This document shows positions 35,174 to 46,241 of a DNA stretch of 64,000 nt, piece by piece. How positions within the stretch are numbered: position 1 is the first letter of the stretch; the number at the start of each line of letters is the position of its first letter. The position numbers were made by a program, and so were the translations under genes. The notes beneath the pieces are model-generated. The model was given only the letters and a program-made list of their open reading frames with translations. It was not told the origin of the DNA and made no database searches. Source of the stretch: Anaspis maculata (taxonomy: Eukaryota; Arthropoda; Insecta; Coleoptera; Scraptiidae); the NCBI GenBank assembly GCA_949128115.1, contig OX421966.1, forward strand, positions 59,331,416-59,395,415, given 5' to 3'.

Positions 35174-35602
35174 TCAGCAATGCCGGCGAAATGTCCTCCA
35201 GGTTGTCCGCTTAATGTTGCCCACACGATTTTCTCGGAGTTGGCGGCTACACGAATATGAAAGTAGGCGGATTTCCTCGGCGGCCTTCATGGATGTTCTA
35301 AGCGCCATTTCTTCGTTTCCGATCTTCAGCGTCCGCTGTCCAACATCCAGGATGAATCCGTACTTATCCATCAAGTCCAGGCCAAGTATGAAGTCGTGGA
35401 CAATGTCAGCTACCAGGAACTTTTCTCTCAGCAGAAACCGTCCAAGGCGAATGCTCACTTCAGTTTCTCCGTACAATGTAGCAGACTCTCCGGTAGCTGT
35501 AGTCAAACGAGCGCCGTCCCTCAATGGCACAATGTGTTGCTTTCGAAGAATCCCACGTCGAACAATTGACTTCGTGGCTCCCGTATCGATTACGAACACG
35601 CA
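35174..35602 (-). pseudogene. Ty3/gypsy aspartic protease fragment
   Basis: The catalytic motif is VFVIDTGATKSIVRR, with DTG as the active site. About 70 residues later ILGLDLMDKYGFILD matches the conserved ILG(L/M)D segment of retrotransposon proteases. There is no ATG near the start, as expected for a domain inside a polyprotein. The frame ends without continuing into RT. Confidence 0.85.
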
Positions 35603-35719
35603 ATTGTCCTCGTCAAGCTTTCCACTAAGAAGAAGGCTATTGGGTGACTTCTGCAGCAGTCAGACGGATGGGACATTGAGGACTGCCAGCCAGCGTGCGC
35701 CCATTAGCGCTAGCTGGAA

Positions 35720-36097
35720 TTAGTTTTCCTGATGGCGTCTATCAGGGCTGGGAGTTCTCCGTCCCGGTGTGAAACGGTCACTTGAATTCAACCTTTGCTT
35801 GCAGTCCCGGAGCAGATGTCCCGGTCTTCCACAGCCAAAGCAACGCGGTCGTCCTCCAGCTCTTGGCTCGGCTTGGGGTTTGCTCCGAAATAAAACGCCG
35901 AGGATTTCTTCGAGTATTTTCTTCATAGATTTCTCGGATGCTCCAGATTCGTCGAAGTTCACCTCCCTAAGACGATGAGGGCGCGAAGCATCTTTGGCTG
36001 CCTTGATTCGAATAGCTTGGATGAGTACGACGCTGATGTTGGCTGGATTGCTGATTATGACCATCTGACGCAGATCTGGATCTCTTAGTCCGCCCAC
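35720..36097 (-). pseudogene. Ty3/gypsy gag C-terminus with zinc knuckle
   Basis: The frame opens with GGLRDPDLRQMV, a typical late capsid segment, then a basic linker. The CCHC knuckle CFGCGRPGHLLRDC (spacing C-x2-C-x4-H-x4-C) would bind genomic RNA. It lies in a different frame from the upstream gag ORF, so a frameshift or small deletion separates them near 36100. Confidence 0.85.
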
Positions 36098-36111
36098 GAA
36101 AGTTCATTTTG

Positions 36112-36945
36112 CTATGTCTTCCAAAACATCCGCTGGCTGAAAAGGCTTTCTCCGCTCCTTTGTGTCCTGGCCTTCAGCTGGGTTTGATGAATCTGCCGCA
36201 CATGATTGTCTCCATATCGGAGCTCCAAGACCCTGGTCAGCTTGGCAAAGTCCTTCTGCTGACTCTCCGGAATCGTCTGGAGCAGCTCCAATGCTGGGCC
36301 TCTGAAAGCCAGGATTAGAGCTGTAGCTCTGTCATCCTCTCTCCATCCGTTTGCTTCGGCAGCGCCATCGAACTGCCTCTTATAGGTAGTCCATGGGCTT
36401 TTCCCATCGAAGTTTGGCAGATTCACATCATGGACACCCGCTGAACTGATCATCGTAGCACTGGCGGCAGTTTTCTGCACGTGTTGCTCCAGCTTCGTCA
36501 TGTTGGTCTTCATCGCTTCCATATCTTTTTCCAACTTGCTCACGCTGCCTTCGAAATATTTCGTTTGTTGTTCCACAATCGTCAATATTTCTTTCTTTTC
36601 CTCCAGAAGATTCTTCAGTTCTTCATTTTCCTCAACGCGCTTTTTTTCCTGTTCTTCTAGAAGATTCTTCAGTCCTTCCTTGTCTTCTAGACGCTCTTCA
36701 ACGCGTTTCTTTCCCTGGTCTAGAAAGAGATTTTTTTTCAATTCTTCTTTTTCTTCCAGACGCCTCTTCCCCTGTTCCTCTTGACGCTTTTTCAATTCTT
36801 CTTTTTCTGCCTGGCGTTCCGTCTTTTGTTCCTGCATCATTGCCATGATGCTCGCCAAAGTGTCTTCGACATGCTTCTCGTCTCCGGCATTTACAAAGCA
36901 CGAATGTTCCGAACGTCTTGTAGTCGCAGGCCGAATTACTCTCAA
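36112..36945 (-). pseudogene. Ty3/gypsy gag N-terminus with coiled coil
   Basis: The frame is 277 aa. Residues about 30-150 are highly charged repeats (EEKEELKK, LEEQEKKRVEENEEL) predicted to form a coiled coil. After that comes capsid-like text (VNLPNFDGKSPWTTYKRQFD, ALILAFRGPALELLQTIP, RYGDNHV) typical of arthropod Ty3/gypsy gag. The frame opens 23 bases after the LTR without an ATG, so the true start is downstream. It breaks after SGESLFSQ. Confidence 0.85.
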
Positions 36946-36949
36946 TTAT

Positions 36950-36967
36950 ACCGCTTCTGATACCAAT
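36950..36967 (-). other. Ty3/gypsy primer-binding site
   Basis: On the - strand TGGTATCAGAAGCGG begins two bases after the LTR end (...GCGTAACA). TGG at this position pairs with the CCA end of a tRNA. The match may be to a leucine tRNA, but this is not certain. Confidence 0.6.
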
Positions 36968-37452
36968 TGTTACGCATTTCGCGTACGGGTGCGATTTTAA
37001 TTGAGAAGATCGTTTTAAAATACACACTGCTTATTACTGCGTACCACAATAAATACACGCGAACAATTATCTACTTGGAATTATCGCTGGGACTATCGCT
37101 TCTTATCCGCTCGCTGCCTCTCCCAATCCAATACTGCCCATGAACTGACGGTTGATGCCTTATGTAGGCCTCTGAATAGTGTTCCCGAACTTTCCATCAT
37201 CCTACAGCAAACTCGACAGTGACCAATCCCGGCATACGATTTTCTAGGCGACTTCCGAATAGCCTCACACATTTCGCGTATAATTCTACCGTGCTCTAGA
37301 GCCGGCGCCGCCGCCAAATAGACAGATGTGTCTTGATCAGGCGTTAGAGTCTCCATGTATTTCAATGCCATCACGTATACTCTAGAAATGACCAGAGCTC
37401 CGCGCATTTGTACACTGTGGCTATGGAAGAGTCTAGAAATATCGCGTGAACA
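36968..37452 (-). repeat. Ty3/gypsy 5' LTR, 485 bp
   Basis: On the - strand it runs TGTTCACGCG...GCGTAACA (TG...CA). Its first 200 bp recur on the + strand at 54745-54945 and its last 145 bp at 62708-62856, which confirms both boundaries. Confidence 0.85.
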
Positions 37453-38510
37453 AGATTGTTATCTGAATTAATGTCACCTAGGAGAAAAAAATCGTCGTCA
37501 TGACTGCCGCGGGACGTCTCATCGTAGCATCCTTCATTCCCTCCCGCAACGTCCCTGAAGATATTATAATCAACAGTAATATCACAAGTGCTTAGATTTT
37601 CACGATAATTTTGGCCAGGCGATCGCGAGTGCTGGTTGTAGCGATAAGTTCATTTGTCCCTAGCATTTATCTAGCGACAACCAGCCCGAGGGAAACGCTT
37701 GGCCAAAATTATCTGGAAAAATCTGGAGAACGAGTGATATTTTAATGGTTATTACAAAAAAAAATGTCCAAAGTGACAGCAGTTGTCAGATTTTGTTGCT
37801 TACATCAATTTTATTCCGTTGCCATTGACAGTGGGATTTAGATAAGTGAATATTATCTTTGTAGGTCTGATAATAATCAAGGGCCTTGCATGTAATAATC
37901 TGTAAAAAACCTTGATAATGCAATATTATTCTCGTCCATTCCGGTTATACTACGACTACTTTGTAGCACTGTTTTTGCGAAAAACAGTGTCACAAAATTC
38001 TACTTTGTGCAACTGAAAATAGAGCATACTTTGTGACATTATTTTGGCTGTAATTTATGACATAAGCACAATTGAAATGTCAATTTGTATATTTTCTTAT
38101 TTTTATAAAGTAAATTAAGGCGAAATAGACAAATAATTCCAATTCCAAATAATTATTCACGATGAATTGACATTGCAGATTTGATAATTCCAGCCGTGCG
38201 AATGGATTATATGACAACTGTACCTATAAGCAATACTGATGAGCGTTAAACCGACATCGGTAAATTCTCCCTCTTAGAAATAGTTCAAGAAATTTTACTC
38301 TATTTTAGCTGTCCCGTTGTATTTGCTTACAGGGTACTCGATCATGATGGTCCTGGAATCGACTGAAGACAAATCTACGCATTTTTAAGAAATCGCACAA
38401 TGTAGTACATCAACAATAATTGCATATCGCATGGGTACTGATATGCCCGTGTAGTCTCCACGGATGATTTCTACCAATATCGCGATCGCGTTAGCATATT
38501 GCAGCAAATA
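37453..38510. other. Non-coding stretch with one small foldback
   Basis: 37579-37740 is an imperfect inverted repeat (GATAATTTTGGCCAGGCG near 37603 and CGCTTGGCCAAAATTATC near 37696). Otherwise nothing is supported. Confidence 0.5.
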
Positions 38511-38518
38511 AAACCTGC

Positions 38519-39067
38519 TTGAGGGTTGGAACTGGTGGTCTGGAAATTGCCGTCAATGATGAAACATTATTATTGCCACTTCTGAATTATTGTGCAACGA
38601 CGATGAAAATATCTCGACGAGTCGATGGATTCATAACAATGAAAATTCCACTTGTAAAACGCTTTACGCATCATTGGATCCCTTCCACTATGCCGCAGGT
38701 ATTGCAGGATTTGTATGCGCAGCTAACTACCGGATGTAGGCATGTGCATTATACACCTGTAAAGGTAATAAAGGAATTACGGCGTTCAATTCTGAGTTAT
38801 TATTCATTATTCCTTTTGAAGCTGTGTATTGCAAAGCCACTGATGATATCGACTCGTACAGAAACTGTTGTTAATTTGATTGGGCAAATTGTAGCGGAGA
38901 CGCACATCTATGAAAATCCTCGTTATTTCTGCCTCGGGACTTTTCATCGCAGGCATCTATTCTTGCACATGCTTTGTCCCGTTGACAATGGTTTCGGTGG
39001 TTGCAGTAACTTTCCCTACATGATAAATGAGTGGTTTAAAATTGCAGCCCCTCTAGTTCCCCGGTAA
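38519..39067 (+). CDS. Hypothetical ORF, 182 aa, unrecognised
   Basis: This is one of the longer frames here not explained by a repeat. The product is neutral to basic with two weakly hydrophobic patches (LLLPLLNYC, YYSLFLLKLCI) and nine cysteines scattered without a motif. No family is recognised, no splice sites or regulatory context support it, and no copy occurs in the window. It could be a decayed transposon ORF or chance. Confidence 0.2.
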   Translation: MRVGTGGLEIAVNDETLLLPLLNYCATTMKISRRVDGFITMKIPLVKRFTHHWIPSTMPQVLQDLYAQLTTGCRHVHYTPVKVIKELRRSILSYYSLFLLKLCIAKPLMISTRTETVVNLIGQIVAETHIYENPRYFCLGTFHRRHLFLHMLCPVDNGFGGCSNFPYMINEWFKIAAPLVPR

Positions 39068-39244
39068 AATTCCACCAAATGAATGAAACGTCATAAACGC
39101 CGAAACGTCAAAAATGACCTTGAAGTACCGCTCCATTTTCTGTCTCCTAAAATGGGGTACTTGCCTAATTTTTTTTATTGGCTTAATCGATAGTATGGTT
39201 AAAAATAATGTACCCGTATTTTTTCTTTTTCCTAAATTCCCAAA

Positions 39245-39298
39245 ATTGCGGCCGCAATGCGTGTTTTAAAAATATATTTGTGACGTCACAAATATATT
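39245..39298. promoter_or_regulatory. Two perfect palindromes, one centred on TGACGTCA
   Basis: 39245-39258 is a 14-bp perfect palindrome (ATTGCGGCCGCAAT). 39271-39298 is a 28-bp perfect palindrome with the CRE-type octamer TGACGTCA at its centre. A good splice donor (CGCG|GTAAGTA) lies at about 39485. The block could be a promoter plus non-coding first exon, possibly of the transporter at 43988, but no initiator or transcript evidence is visible. Confidence 0.3.
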
Positions 39299-39489
39299 AG
39301 ATATAGAACATAGAAGGGCTCTTTTTCCTCGTTGGGTTGGCAATGATATAACGTCGTCAAGGTGCCGTTTTCAAACAACAACAAGATCTGAGTCTGACTG
39401 ACAACGTCAAACCGCCGACCGTAATTTCTTCCTGTGCTCTTTTTTTTTGCCTTTGACTGCTTTGATCGAGGCTTTGATCTACGCGGTAA

Positions 39490-40285
39490 GTACCTACCCG
39501 TTTTGTTCATTTCTTGTTCAACCTAACTAGTCTCTTTCTTTAGTCTTCAGTGCTGTCCACCTAAAAGCCTTTCGCATGTTTGTCACCCGTGCTCTGACCT
39601 GGCTGACCCTCGGCTTCATTTCGGACATCAGTGTTCCTGCTCCCCACATTTTATTTGGAGATCCATCGCGTCCTCCTCACATGGATCTCTTGTAGCTCTA
39701 AAGTATCACCTATCCGGAATTGTATGCTAATGATGAACCTATAAAAGCTCACTGTTCATTTTCGGCCTCTTATTTCTGTGATATTTGGTGATCCTCTAGA
39801 TTTTCCCCTGGAAATAAATTATCTCGACTGAGACAGTGTTATAAGAGGTTTCTGGAGTCAGTTTCTACGAAACATTGCTCGATTTTAGTGTCTAAATGCT
39901 CACGGTAAGAGAATTCGATAGGAAACCGGTTTTGCGATAGCATGTTCAAAATGACAGTGTCACAGTGACATCCCTGACATTCTTGATTATTCCATTGTCA
40001 CACAGACCAACCCCACTCAAAATCCCTGTCCTGGCGCGAAGCTTTTAGGAGAATTTTTCAAATTCGTTTTTTTCTGTAGAAAACGACGGGATTTTTGTGA
40101 AATTCTCAGTAGAGTCCCCTTATCACTTATACTAGCAATCTAAAGTATTTCCAGCTGAATCTATTCCATTGGCAAGTACCCCATTGCTGATAACGCTTGG
40201 ATAAAACAAAACCGGCGTTTCACAAAAGCATCCACCACTATTTGTATTTTCAAGTGCCTATTACGTCCACTTGTTTTGTTTAAGC
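39490..40285. other. Non-coding stretch, nothing recognised
   Basis: No supported feature was found apart from a 14-bp inverted pair ATGGGGTACTTGCC (39154) and GGCAAGTACCCCAT (about 40171). Confidence 0.35.
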
Positions 40286-40299
40286 GCAAGAATATCGTG

Positions 40300-40480
40300 G
40301 AATCCAGTCGGTAGCACGGTGAGCTCAGCCTGGCGTTCAAAGGCGAAGGTCGGTTCAAATCCGCACTGGGCCAGATTGACGTTTTCACGCGTTCCTTAGT
40401 ACTTGGGCATCTACTATCGTTCGGTGATGCCCCGGGAAGAGGGATGAAACGAGAAAGCCATCGAAACAAAACCCCACTGA
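40300..40480 (+). repeat. Possible tRNA-derived SINE
   Basis: A B-box-like word GGTTCAAATCC (about 40353) sits in a T-arm-like context (GTCGG...CCGCAC). A weaker A-box-like word, GGTAGCACGGTGAGCTC, lies about 40 bases upstream. Tail words (CTTAGTACTTGGGCATC, GATGCCCCGGGAAGAGGG) follow. No target duplication was found, so the call is tentative. Confidence 0.4.
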
Positions 40481-40489
40481 TCAAGCCTC

Positions 40490-41225
40490 CACTGATCCAA
40501 GAATGTAAATTTTACAGTACTTCGACAATCGACATTATCGTCATTGTTATCGTTACTGGAAAAAAAACACGAAAAAACCTGCTAATAACCAAGTAGTTGA
40601 TGCAGGGCAAAAACAGAGATTCGTGTGTGGTTTTTCGAAGCACATGGGTTGCCTATCTTTGACAAATAGCTGCTTACGCCCTATTAGGCATTTCCATTGA
40701 CGTCACAGCAGTGTTGTCAACTGTCCAGAATTGCCCGCCAAATTTGAACCAAATAATGTTAGGGTGACAACCCAACTACAGGGCGCTTATGGAGTTCCAG
40801 TTTCTGCAGTTTTTTCCTCGGCTACCTTTTTGAGTTTGACTTTGAAACTTTTGTATCAAGTCCAAAGCAATGTCCTTAATGCGCCTGCAAAATAAGTTCT
40901 CGTGAAAAAGTGTGTTTTTTTGTAAAAAAGCAAGTCAAACATGTTAGGTTAACTGCACAGGGTAGTGGTGAAAATTCATATTTTCCGACGAAATTGGGCA
41001 TGAACTTTGCCACCAAACTTCACCTGAATGTTGGGGGTTTACATTCCCGGCATTTCTCGAGTGATATGCCTTGTGTGGGGCTAGGTATGTACCTCTTCGG
41101 TTTGTGCTTCCCAATCACCCAAATATTTGAGGCCCAGCTTTTACTGCTGGATTAAAGAAACAAACAATAGTTCTTGTTTATATTTTATATTTCAAAAGTC
41201 AAGGAATATGTCTTCACTACGGTTG
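40490..41225. other. Non-coding stretch, nothing recognised
   Basis: No supported gene or element was found. Confidence 0.35.
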
Positions 41226-41229
41226 TAGA

Positions 41230-41870
41230 ATATGGACAGAGGCAAAACATGGAAGTTTAACTTGAACACTGTTCGGCCACCGAAGATGTATTCGGTCACC
41301 GGAGCCCTCACTGACAGAAATTTTACACCTGATTTAACGATGTTGAAGTTTCAACTACAACTTGATTGTGTCAAGATACATTTCTTAAAAATACAAATAT
41401 TTATTATTCTATTGAGGATTCTAGGCTCCAAATTGTGGTCGACGTAGCAATTCCTCAGTCCGTAGATTTTCCCATTTTTAGATTGCCGAAGGTCACAATT
41501 TTTGACACAGGCACTTCCTGAAACTAGATAGGCTCAGCAACAGATGATTTTGTGCAAACATCATGTGCAAACTGTATTACAGCAATTTAGTTACCCATCC
41601 TAATCGTTATCGGTACAACCTTCGTATATTTTTTCAAGTGTATCCCTTTCTTCCTCTTTTCCATTTCTTGGCGCTTTGGGATACATTCTGTGATGCCTTG
41701 TACTTCCACGAGCCCAGCGTTTCGAGAAAACCATGAATTTCTCATTTTTTCCTCAAAAAAAAGATTCAACCACTCCAAACTCCAACCCAACTTTCACGTT
41801 CATTGAGCCCCCTACATCTCTAGCCATGCTTTCTCCATTGCTTTTGACAAGCCCAGATGTTTGAATTGAC
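41230..41870 (+). repeat. Degenerate duplication, unit A
   Basis: Segments align in order with 41900-42219 and 43172-43400. Examples are ACACCTGATTTAACGATGTTGAA with ACACCTGACTTGACAACC, AAATTGTGGTCGAC in both, and CATTTCTTGGCGCTTTG with CATTTCTTGGCACTTTG. Similarity is partial. No ORF is conserved between the units. Confidence 0.6.
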
Positions 41871-42219
41871 AATAGTTTCCATTTTCTACTTCAGTGTAGT
41901 TGTAATATTCGCTGTGATATAAGCACATGGGATCTGCTCCGAGTATCTTCATCTTCTGAAGACCAAATCGTACACCTGACTTGACAACCTTGAATTTTCA
42001 GTTGATGGCTTCATCGCGTCAAGACACATTGTTTGAAAAATCCTGAAATTTCTTCTTGTAAGCAGGATTTGAGGTGAAATTGTGGTCGACTTAGAAATTC
42101 CTTGGTCGCTGGATTTTCCCATTTCAAGATCGCCACAGTTCATAGTTTTTGCCACAGCCATACTCAGAAGGGCGCTTAGTAATGGATAATTTGTAAAATC
42201 ATCTCACATTTATTCTGTA

Positions 42220-43171
42220 TAGACCGGAGAAGTGATGACGTCACAACATGGCAACATGGCCGGCGGTTGACATTTTCTGGAGGCCAACGTCACATGATGA
42301 ACGTGACGTTTCTATGTTTGGTTGTGTTTGGCATGACATTTTCTGGAGGTTCACAACAAAAGTCACAAAAGTCAGTGCAAAATGGCAGTGAGCATTGCTG
42401 AAATTGCCAGCCTAAGAGACAGCCAGCGTCATACAGGCCAGAGGGAGCATACAGGCGGACTTGGTTGCAAAAAGGCCAGACATAGCTCAACTCATTGACA
42501 GAGAGCTGCGCAAAGCTGCACTCAGAATCACCAGTGCCTACAGAACGGTTCCGCATGATGCAGCACGAGCGCTCTCGGGTATCCCACCCTTCGCCCTGAT
42601 GCTTGCGATTAGAGGGAACAAGCCTAGGAGTGCCCACCAGCAAACCAGAAAGCAGAAACAAGGCCAGAGAGCAGTTCGTCAAGCAGTGGCAACGGCAGTG
42701 GAACGCCTTGGTTCCAAGTTGGATTAAAGAAATACTGGGGAGCCTCAAAAGCCTCAGCGCCAGGACAACGCGGAACACGCTCGTTTTCATTGTAATGGTC
42801 CATCAAGGCAGCGAGAACACCTCGAACAAAAACTGGGCAGGAGAATCGCCGTCGACAATCTCGTTCATGAGATGCTCAGAGGCAAAGAGCAATGGATCGC
42901 AGTTTATAGTTAGCAGTTTTTAGTTTATAGCAATATAGTTTGATTTCCTCCACCTGATATAGCCCAAAATATGAATCTTTTTTGTTATATCCATTTCCGT
43001 TATTTACCTTCGCAAAAATTTGACAAACACATGACAAACACAAACAGAGAAACGTCAAGTGCATGCCACGTGCCGTGCATCCAACGGTCATGTCACGTTT
43101 GACGTTGGCCTCCAGAAAATGTCAACCGCCGGCCATGTTGCCGTGTTGTGACGTCACACTTCTTCGGTCTA
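42220..43171. mobile_element. TIR element carrying a non-LTR ORF2 fragment
   Basis: The element is 42222-43169 (948 bp). Ends GACCGGAGAAGTG and its near-complement CTTCGGTC are flanked by TA. The inverted repeats run about 75 bp (shared GGCCGGCGGTTGACATTTTC and GGAGGCCAACGTCA). Between them lies a fragment of a non-LTR reverse transcriptase gene (separate entry). This is either capture of host or retroelement sequence by a DNA element or an insertion into one. Confidence 0.8.
42400..42915 (+). pseudogene. R1-like non-LTR ORF2 C-terminal fragment
   Basis: Translation in one frame (42461-42727) gives RELRKAALRITSAYRTV, then AARALSGIPPFALM, matching the stretch after the RT fingers/palm in R1-type and related arthropod ORF2 proteins (RITSAYRTVS..A..VLAGVPP). 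A second frame from about 42763 gives DNAEHARFHC and then DNLVHEMLRGKEQWIAV, matching the H-C segment and the end of ORF2. A frameshift separates the two. RT palm and endonuclease are absent. It is a dead fragment. Confidence 0.75.
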
Positions 43172-43400
43172 ACATAATAAACTGGCGTATTTTCTCCTTC
43201 CCAGATGTCTTTAAGTCGCATTTCTTGGCACTTTGATATACTTCCTGAGATGCTCTTTTCTTCCAGGAATCTAGTTTTCCGAAAAAGCCACGGATTTCTT
43301 TATTTTCGACGAAAATGATTCAAGCACTCCACCAAACTTTGTTGTTTATTGAGCTATTTGGGGCAGCACATCTCCAACTATCAGTATTGATCGAAGCGCC

Positions 43401-43987
43401 AGAGTTTCGTGTACAATTATCACGCACAAACTTGCTTCCTACTGTATCCAAAATCTCAAAAAAGTACTTTTTTTCCAATCATAACAACGCGGGTTGTTCC
43501 CGAACACTTTTTTGAGGTTATAAATTCAACTAGGTTGTCAACACTGACGAGCTCGTGACGTCATGTGGAAATACCTAATTGGCCAACTGTTGCAGCTGCA
43601 GGCCTCCCTTGCGTTGAGCACTCTCGTTTCTCAAGTACGTGCGAAGACCTGGAACTTGCTTGATACTATGACCCCGAAACACCCTGTATAGTTCTCCAAG
43701 TGAATAAAAAAATTGAAACATGTTATACAATGAAATTATACGCATTGTGTTGTAGAGATATGTACCAATTAAAAATTCTCTAGCACCACGCACACTTGAA
43801 ACTTGAATGCTTAATCTCCAAGAATTGTTCTTTCTCTCTCACTCAAACACACGCACACATGATGGCGAGAAATAAAAATAAAAATCTGAAATCGCAGTCG
43901 CCACACATGTTTGTGATTTAGTAGCAATAAGTAGTATTACATACTGATTGAGTTGTGTTGTGTTCCATAAATGGAAATTTGGTGATC
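43401..43987 (+). other. Region upstream of the transporter, probable promoter and 5' UTR
   Basis: No element is fully supported. A lone CACCCTG|TA end lies at about 43680. A CT/CA-rich tract (TTCTTTCTCTCTCACTC) lies near 43828-43845. Neither a TATA box nor a clear initiator is recognised before the ATG. Confidence 0.35.
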
Positions 43988-44063
43988 ATGGCCGAAAATA
44001 CAAATTCAACGTTAACCCTGGTGGAAGATGAAAAAAATAATGAGGAAGAAATTAAGAAGCCAG
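43988..44063 (+). CDS. SLC17-family transporter, exon 1 (N-terminal tail)
   Basis: The ATG at 43988 opens 25 codons encoding a short hydrophilic, acidic, presumably cytosolic N-terminus (MAENTNSTL...EDEKNNEEEIKKP) plus one base of the next codon. CCAG|GTAAAG gives a good splice donor, leaving a phase-1 intron. The frame joins exon 2 exactly, the split codon becoming Asp. No ATG lies farther upstream in this frame close by. The tail is of usual length for SLC17 proteins. Intron 1 is 44064-45244. Confidence 0.75.
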
Positions 44064-45244
44064 GTAAAGCTTTTCGAAGCGGAATAGTTATTTATGTAGC
44101 AAGGGCGTGAAGGGCTACATGCCGTTTTTCCCAAATGGAGCAGCCTTAATTTCATGAAGTCACTCGGCCTGGGCCGAGGCCTGGGCTAAGTGCTCCCTAG
44201 TGCTCCATATCATGTTAGAGGCTCATATAATGTTGGAGTGACCTAGCTTGAGCAACATACAGCGCTCTAGTCGGTTGAAAGAGCTGGTTATAGGTCTTTA
44301 CCGAGGTAAACTCCACTTACGGCGGTCTGAACCCCAACATGATATCGACCCGTAGGTCATTCATATCAAGGGTGGCGTCACCCTGTGAGACAGACTCAAG
44401 AAGGGGTTAGTCAGCTCACTGACTCAGTGACCCGGAGTTTCAATTTTAGTCGTACAGCATCGCTCATTGGCTCTTCTGGCACAACGCATGGCATGACAGC
44501 CAATGAACGATGCTGCACTTGTGGCTAAAATTAAAACCATACGGCTTAACAAGATGACCAAACCCACCCTTATACATAAAGCGGTGGAGTGAGAGAGTCG
44601 GACGAAAACCTGCCCTTTGGACCGGACCATGTAGGCTTATATTCGTGCGTTAAGAAATGTTATTCCTGAAATGTGGATGGCTCGAGTGATTACAGTGGTT
44701 TTATAAATATATGCAAAAAATCAATTTTTATTTCCCAAAATCTCACGGAATTGAAAATTTTATAGGTACTTTATTTATGTTAATGCTTTTCCTAATAGTA
44801 CTTTAGAAATCTATGACTATTTTCATTGTTTCCCATTCACTGATTTTGATAAGAGGTCAGTCCAAAGGTTCCGTTAATTTTTAGGCAAGGAAATCTTATA
44901 GAAGAAATTTTGATGTTGCCCTTTGATATGAATTACCGCCTATACTGAACTATTTATTGTCTTGCCCTAGTTTCTTCACGAAAGCGATAAACTGTACACA
45001 AATAATATGTAAGTAGGTATTGGTACTTATCTATCATCTTTAAAAAATAACGACAAAAATGGACCCCCTGTGATATCATCTTTCGAACAATGGAAAAATT
45101 TGATAAATACCTCGATGACTGGTAGCTAGGTACCTATTGTAATGAGTGTAAAATTCCTAGCGGCTGATTGCTGATTAAATTACCCACTGAAGTATTGTTT
45201 TTTTTATGCAAAAAAAGGTCAATAACCAAAACTGATTTTCCCAG
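44064..45244 (+). other. Transporter intron 1
   Basis: This 1181-bp intron has GT (44064) and AG (45243-45244, TTTTCCCAG). It contains an imperfect hairpin at 44434-44541 (AGCATCGCTCATTGGCT and its near-complement). No other element is recognised. Confidence 0.7.
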
Positions 45245-45384
45245 ATGCCATCTATGGAGCACGCCATACTCAAGTCATCCTGACATTCCTTCTCTTGACG
45301 ATAGCATATGCGATGAGGGTGAATCTCTCCGTGGGAATCGTGGCCATGACAGATCCCAAAACGTCGGACAATCCTGATATTCCT
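45245..45384 (+). CDS. SLC17-family transporter, exon 2 (first membrane helix)
   Basis: The acceptor TTTTCCCAG precedes 140 bases encoding AIYGARHTQVILTF...TIAYAMRVNLSVGIVAMTD and a short polar stretch. The pattern G-x-R-x-x-Q, then a helix ending AYAMRVNLSVGIVAMT, is the conserved start of SLC17 anion transporters (vesicular glutamate transporters, sialin, insect inorganic phosphate cotransporters). The donor is ATTCCT|GTAAGT in phase 0. Only TM1 and the beginning of the first large loop are here. Confidence 0.92.
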
Positions 45385-46241
45385 GTAAGTTGAAAGTGTC
45401 GTGGCGTATTTGGTAAAGAGTTGGGAAGGGTTGGGTAATACGGGTCACCACAGAATGGCTGTATTGAAAAATAAACCCGTCGTTCCTTTTTTATGGTCCT
45501 TCTATCAAGGGGGGCAAATACTGACAGTTTTCTGGGTGGCGCAAGTGTAGCTGGAGTAATTTAAAAATTACAACTGAATCTCGATCCAAATGTCACCCCG
45601 CTGTCAAAGTAGTCAAATTCATTTCATGGACACGGGCCTGTCACTATCTACCCAGTACCCAATATCCAGTTGAAAAAGTACATAGAAAATCTTTGGCACA
45701 AATGAAGTAAATAGAAATTCAGCTCATGACAGTTCATCGGTTCAAATCGAGTAAATAAGCGCGCCAAAAACAGTACCGGGTTGCCACATGAACGTCAGGG
45801 AACCGGGAACTTGTGCCAATCAACCTCAGCTTTTGCTGTTTGGTGTTGGTGAAACGATGGCTGCTGCATGAGAGAAATGTGAATAATCGGGTTTGAGAGG
45901 ATAAAGCCCCAGAGGTCCCAGAGGTTGTAGTGCGGACGGGGTTCACAATTCCTGTCGGAGAAAGCCGCTTATTTTTTGCAGACTTGTGTCAGGTTTCCGC
46001 CGGTGTCAACCAGACGCGGGCAAAAAATAATCACTTTGCCCAAGTTGTCCTAGGTACATCGGAATGATCTGTCCTCAGCAAGTTTTCTGAATCATCGTTC
46101 TTCTGTGGGCGTGAAACGCTCCGTCTCATAGCTGCTGCTCAGAAGCCTTATCGAGCCGCCTAATTTTGTAGGTAATCTTGAAAATATATCACTTGGACGA
46201 CACTTGGAGAAAGAAAATACCTACCTCTGCCTAGCTACGTA

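Larger units (their letters stand above)
34930..37452 (-). mobile_element. Truncated Ty3/gypsy element (LTR-gag-protease)
   Basis: On the - strand an LTR (36968-37452) is followed by a primer-binding site, gag, a zinc knuckle and an aspartic protease. Similarity ends by about 34930, without RT, RNase H, integrase or a second LTR. The zinc knuckle and surroundings (GGRPRCFGCGRPGHLLRDC) resemble those of the remnant at 1-1610 (GGRPRCFECGRDGHLQRDC), so the two may be related families. The element is defective. Confidence 0.85.
41900..43400 (+). repeat. Degenerate duplication, unit B, interrupted by a TIR element
   Basis: This is the second copy of 41230-41870, split into 41900-42219 and 43172-43400 by the insertion at 42222-43169. 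The order of shared blocks is kept across the insertion, so the duplication predates it. Confidence 0.6.

Noticed and set aside
39154..40184. 14-bp inverted pair ATGGGGTACTTGCC as possible element ends
   Set aside because: No flanking duplication and no extension of the inverted repeat.
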